DNA from: Gemmatimonadota bacterium
GTDB taxonomy: Bacteria > Latescibacterota > UBA2968 > UBA8231
Length of the DNA stretch: 8,312 nt
Direction of reading: 5' to 3'
Assembly: GCA_026706505.1 (NCBI GenBank)
Contig: JAPOYQ010000605.1
Location: 3,719-12,030 of the forward strand
Shown: positions 5,347-8,312 of the stretch, one piece after another
Layout of the letters: each line of letters begins with the position of its first letter
Numbering within the stretch: position 1 is the first letter of the stretch
Made by a program: the position numbers and the translations under genes
Notes under the pieces: model-generated
The model's input: only the letters and a program-made list of their open reading frames with translations
Told to the model about the DNA's origin: nothing
The model's database searches: none

Positions 5347-6000
5347 TCAACTCTGAAAAAGACGCGAATAAAGATCGTCGTGTACGCTCTGGGCGATGTC
5401 GAGCTGCGGCGCGCAACGCGTCGATTGTGCGTACGGCCGTCCCGCAACTTCTGCCAGCAATTCCTCGCAATGCACATACAGGCCCAACTGCCGTCGCGTG
5501 GCCTCCATCGGTCCGACGATCCCAAGACGCACCGCAGCACTCATCTGATCCCTAAGCACTTGAAACATGTAGAGCTGTTGGGCCTCGGCTTGTGCAAAAC
5601 CCGCTGCCTTCAATGCCAGCCCAAAGACCACCGTGTAGTGCGCGTGCGCCCGCCTCAAGTTTGCGAACTTGACCTCCGGGTACAAGCCCGCCATCAGCCG
5701 CAACCAGTTCTTGCCCAAGATCAAACTCGCCCGGCGCATCGCCGGAGCCGCGATCATCGCGTCGTAGAAATGCAACATCTCCGCCACAGCACCTTCGTCG
5801 GATTCAGCATAACAGGAATGGATGAAGGGAATCTCGCCGTAGGCCGCAGCCATCAACGCCGAATGCACGAACTCTTCCAGCGCTCTAGGCGCATCCAACA
5901 AGCCCAACTGATAAGCCCCTTCCAAGCCATTGGAAAAGGCGTAGCCACCGGCCGGCAGCGCACTGTCGGCTAGGTGCATTAACGGATAGAGACGCTCCAT
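5347..6000 (-). CDS. ureF: urease accessory protein UreF
   Basis: All-helical urease assembly factor of 217 residues that bridges UreD/H-bound apo-urease and Ure[21 protein letters not shown] (residues 10-29) is the N-terminal family signature, followed by [10 protein letters not shown], and the C-terminal [12 protein letters not shown] is the usual UreF end, whose RLF residues help contact the other accessory proteins. The length is normal for the family. Its ATG follows the ureC stop directly (TAAATG, no gap) and has no evident Shine-Dalgarno sequence, so translation probably depends on ribosomes finishing ureC. The UreG gene follows after 14 bases with its own strong site. ureE and ureD are not between the genes here and must be elsewhere, probably beyond the right edge. 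Confidence 0.95.
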   Translation of the reverse strand: MERLYPLMHLADSALPAGGYAFSNGLEGAYQLGLLDAPRALEEFVHSALMAAAYGEIPFIHSCYAESDEGAVAEMLHFYDAMIAAPAMRRASLILGKNWLRLMAGLYPEVKFANLRRAHAHYTVVFGLALKAAGFAQAEAQQLYMFQVLRDQMSAAVRLGIVGPMEATRRQLGLYVHCEELLAEVAGRPYAQSTRCAPQLDIAQSVHDDLYSRLFQS

Positions 6001-7704
6001 TTAGAACAGGTGATACAGTTGCGCCAGCGGCAGCTTTTCCGCGGGTTCGCAGGTGATCTCCTCGCCGTCGACGTTCACCTTATAGGTCTCCGGATCAACC
6101 TCGATATTGGGCACCACGTCGTTGAGCCGCATATCGGCCTTGCCAATGTCGCGGCAATGCTCGACCGACACGACCTCTTTCGCCAACCCGTACTCCCCCA
6201 CCCGCTCGTGCGACGCCTGCGATACAAAAGCCATTGAAGTCGGCCCAACCGCGTTGCCGTAGGAGCCGAACATAGGCCGCGGATACACGGGCTGCGGCGT
6301 AGGTATCGAAGCATTGGCGTCACCCATCTGCGCGTAGGCAATCACTCCACCTTTAATCACTAGCTCGGGCTTGACGCCAAAAAAAGCCGGCTGCCACAAC
6401 ACCAAATCGGCCAGCTTACCCGTCTCCACCGAGCCGATCTGGGCCGAGAGACCGTGAGCAATGGCTGGATTGATGGTGTATTTGGCGACGTAGCGCCGCG
6501 CGCGATAGTTGTCGGCACCGCCCGCGTCCTCGGGCAACAGGCCCCGCTGCTGACGCATCTTGTGCGCCGTCTGCCAAGTCCGGCACACCACTTCCCCCAC
6601 TCGCCCCATCGCTTGGCTGTCCGAGGCGATAATCGACAGCGCACCCAAGTCGTGCAAAATGTCTTCGGCGGCGATGGTCTCCTCGCGGATCCGGCTCTCG
6701 GCAAAGGCCACGTCCTCGGGAATATTCTTGTCGAGGTGGTGGCAGACCATCAGCATGTCCAGATGTTCGTCTATGGTGTTGATCGTAAAGGGCCGCGTCG
6801 GGTTGGTCGAAGAGGGCAGCACATTGGCCTCGCCGCAAAGCCGCATGATATCGGGCGCGTGGCCGCCACCAGCGCCCTCCGTGTGGTAAGTGTGAATCGT
6901 CCGGCCCTTGAAGGCCGCCCGCGACGCCTCGACAAAACCCGACTCGTTGAGCGTGTCAGTGTGGATGCAGACCTGCACGTCGAATTCTTCAGCGACTGCC
7001 AAACACGCATCAATGGCCGCTGGCGTCGTGCCCCAGTCCTCGTGCAGCTTGAGGCCACAAGCTCCGGCCTCAACTTGTGCCGCCAACCCCGGGCGCAACG
7101 ACGAATTGCCCTTGCCCAAAAAGCCAAAATTGAGCGGCCAAGCATCGGCCGCCTGTAGCATCGTGCGAATGTAAAAAGCCCCTGGAGTACAAGTAGTCGC
7201 ATTCGTTCCAGTCGCCGGGCCGGTGCCGCCGCCGAGCATCGTGGTGATGCCCGAGGCGATGGCCTCTTCAATTTGCTGCGGGCAGATAAAATGCACGTGT
7301 ACATCCAGCGCCCCAGCCGTCAAAATCAGCTTTTCCCCGGCCACCACTTCGGTAGTCGCACCGACGACCATCTGCTCGGCAACGCCCGGCATAATGTCCG
7401 GGTTGCCAGCCTTGCCAATCCCGGCGATGCGCCCGTCCTTGACGCCAATGTCGGCCTTGTAAATGCCCGTGTAGTCGAGCACCAGCGCATTGGTAATCAC
7501 CAAGTCCAGCGCCTCTTCTTGACTCGCGCCGCTCTGCTGCCCCATGCCGTCGCGCAGCACTTTGCCGCCGCCGAACTTGCACTCCTCGCCGTACACAGTG
7601 TGATCTTGCTCGACCTCGACGACCAAATCCGTGTCGCCCAGCCGCACCCGGTCGCCGGTGGTGGGGCCGTACATGTCCGCATAAGCGCGTCGATCAATGC
7701 GCAT
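6001..7704 (-). CDS. ureC: urease alpha subunit UreC
   Basis: Catalytic subunit of urease, a cytoplasmic nickel enzyme that hydrolyses urea to ammonia and carbamate. It has 567 residues, the normal length. Every active-site residue I could place is present, at the Klebsiella numbering plus two: nickel ligands H136 and H138 (HVHFICPQQ), carbamylated K219 (GLKLHEDWG), H248 ([12 protein letters not shown]), H274 ([14 protein letters not shown]) and D362 (SDSQAMGR), with mobile-flap C321 and catalytic H322 in [14 protein letters not shown]. The first residues, [27 protein letters not shown] in part, are the standard UreC opening. The start has GGAG at 7710-7713, five bases upstream and inside the end of the previous gene. 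The gap to that gene is two bases, and ureF begins directly after the stop. There is no sign of damage. Confidence 0.99.
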   Translation of the reverse strand: MRIDRRAYADMYGPTTGDRVRLGDTDLVVEVEQDHTVYGEECKFGGGKVLRDGMGQQSGASQEEALDLVITNALVLDYTGIYKADIGVKDGRIAGIGKAGNPDIMPGVAEQMVVGATTEVVAGEKLILTAGALDVHVHFICPQQIEEAIASGITTMLGGGTGPATGTNATTCTPGAFYIRTMLQAADAWPLNFGFLGKGNSSLRPGLAAQVEAGACGLKLHEDWGTTPAAIDACLAVAEEFDVQVCIHTDTLNESGFVEASRAAFKGRTIHTYHTEGAGGGHAPDIMRLCGEANVLPSSTNPTRPFTINTIDEHLDMLMVCHHLDKNIPEDVAFAESRIREETIAAEDILHDLGALSIIASDSQAMGRVGEVVCRTWQTAHKMRQQRGLLPEDAGGADNYRARRYVAKYTINPAIAHGLSAQIGSVETGKLADLVLWQPAFFGVKPELVIKGGVIAYAQMGDANASIPTPQPVYPRPMFGSYGNAVGPTSMAFVSQASHERVGEYGLAKEVVSVEHCRDIGKADMRLNDVVPNIEVDPETYKVNVDGEEITCEPAEKLPLAQLYHLF

Positions 7705-7706
7705 GA

Positions 7707-8312
7707 TTACTCCGCTCCTAAAAAGCCGCGCTCTTGCGCTCGCGCCAGCGCCGCCTGCTTGTTGTCGTCGCTCAAGGCTCCGCCGATCAAACCGCTACCG
7801 CCGTGGACGACGCGCTTGCCAGCTACGGCGACCAGCGTCACCGTCTTGGTCTCCCCCGGCTCGAAACGAACCGCGGTTCCCGAGGGAATATCGAGGCGAA
7901 AGCCATAGGCCCGCGCGCGGTCAAAGCGCAATTCGGCGTTGGCCTCAAAGAAGGGAAAGTGCGATCCCACCTGTACGGGGCGGTCGCCCATATTCGCCAC
8001 TTCGAGCTCCACTTTTTCGCGGTCGGCGTTGAGCGCGAGTTCCTCATCCGCCACCAGCGCTTCCCCAGGCGCGGCGCTAGACGAGTTGTCCGGCGACCAC
8101 GTCTCTCCCACCCGCACCAGCCCCGACCCATAGAGCGCCAACTCGGCGTTGCCCCGCGCCCGGCAGATCGGCTGATGGACAGTCACCAGTTTAGTGCCGT
8201 CGGGAAACGTCCCCTCCACCTGCACCTCGTGCACCATTTCCGGCACCCCCGGCAACACATCTTCAATACCGAGCAACTGCTTGCCCTTGTCCATCAAGGT
8301 GGCTACCCGCTC
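7707..8312 (-). CDS. ureAB: fused urease gamma/beta subunit, 5' end outside the window
   Basis: Non-catalytic structural subunits of urease joined in one polypeptide, of which 201 residues are visible. The first ~49 match the end of the gamma subunit ([27 protein letters not shown]). A linker of about 30 residues follows, and from about residue 82 ([15 protein letters not shown]) the rest is a full beta subunit with [36 protein letters not shown] and [14 protein letters not shown]. The frame is open to the right edge, so most of the gamma domain is unseen. The ATG near the right edge lies inside gamma sequence and is not the start. Gamma-beta fusion is known in Helicobacter and in some actinobacterial and other ureases. 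The stop is two bases before ureC, consistent with one operon transcribed from beyond the right edge. Confidence 0.93.
   Translation of the reverse strand, partial: ERVATLMDKGKQLLGIEDVLPGVPEMVHEVQVEGTFPDGTKLVTVHQPICRARGNAELALYGSGLVRVGETWSPDNSSSAAPGEALVADEELALNADREKVELEVANMGDRPVQVGSHFPFFEANAELRFDRARAYGFRLDIPSGTAVRFEPGETKTVTLVAVAGKRVVHGGSGLIGGALSDDNKQAALARAQERGFLGAE

Noticed and set aside
5333..5470. Longer UreG starting at 5470
   Set aside because: The extra 46 residues are the shadow of ureF in another frame, and a strong ribosome binding site supports 5332.
6454..7158. Long plus-strand frame opposite ureC
   Set aside because: It is antisense to a highly conserved gene and explained by codon bias; no motif or start signal supports it.

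Overview
This window joins two unlike halves. The right half (4622 to the right edge, minus strand) is the downstream part of a urease operon, read from the right edge leftwards: fused urease gamma/beta subunit (5' end outside the window), ureC, ureF and ureG. Spacing is tight throughout (2, 0 and 14 bases) and every nickel and catalytic residue of UreC that I could place is present. ureD and ureE are not in the window.

The left half (left edge to 4638, mostly plus strand) is a defence and toxin-antitoxin island. It starts with a 5'-truncated ImmA/IrrE-type zinc peptidase followed 10 bases later by a PIN-domain ribonuclease. After a 35-base AT-rich spacer come a CD-NTase-like nucleotidyltransferase and a four-helix membrane protein of the S-4TM effector family, overlapping by four bases. 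I read these two as a minimal two-gene CBASS anti-phage system. Next is a lone DUF433 antitoxin on the minus strand, then a HigB/RelE-type toxin with its helix-turn-helix antitoxin, then a lone ribbon-helix-helix antitoxin. Neither lone antitoxin has its usual PIN toxin beside it.

The least expected structure is at the junction. The last ~87 bases of ureG homology occur twice in the same orientation, 1115 bases apart: once inside the intact ureG (4637-4723) and once as a detached fragment (3522-3608). The higBA-like pair and the lone ribbon-helix-helix gene lie exactly between the copies. This looks like a 1.1-kb toxin-antitoxin cassette that entered at, or was captured by recombination across, the 3' end of ureG. 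The last few ureG codons now lie antisense to the end of the cassette's final gene.

The organism cannot be named from this sequence. The urease genes and the ImmA/PIN pair are moderately GC-rich, while the CBASS pair is visibly richer in A and T, which suggests separate acquisition. The fused gamma/beta subunit, the dense toxin-antitoxin content and the His-rich UreG fit an environmental bacterium, and I would not go further than that.
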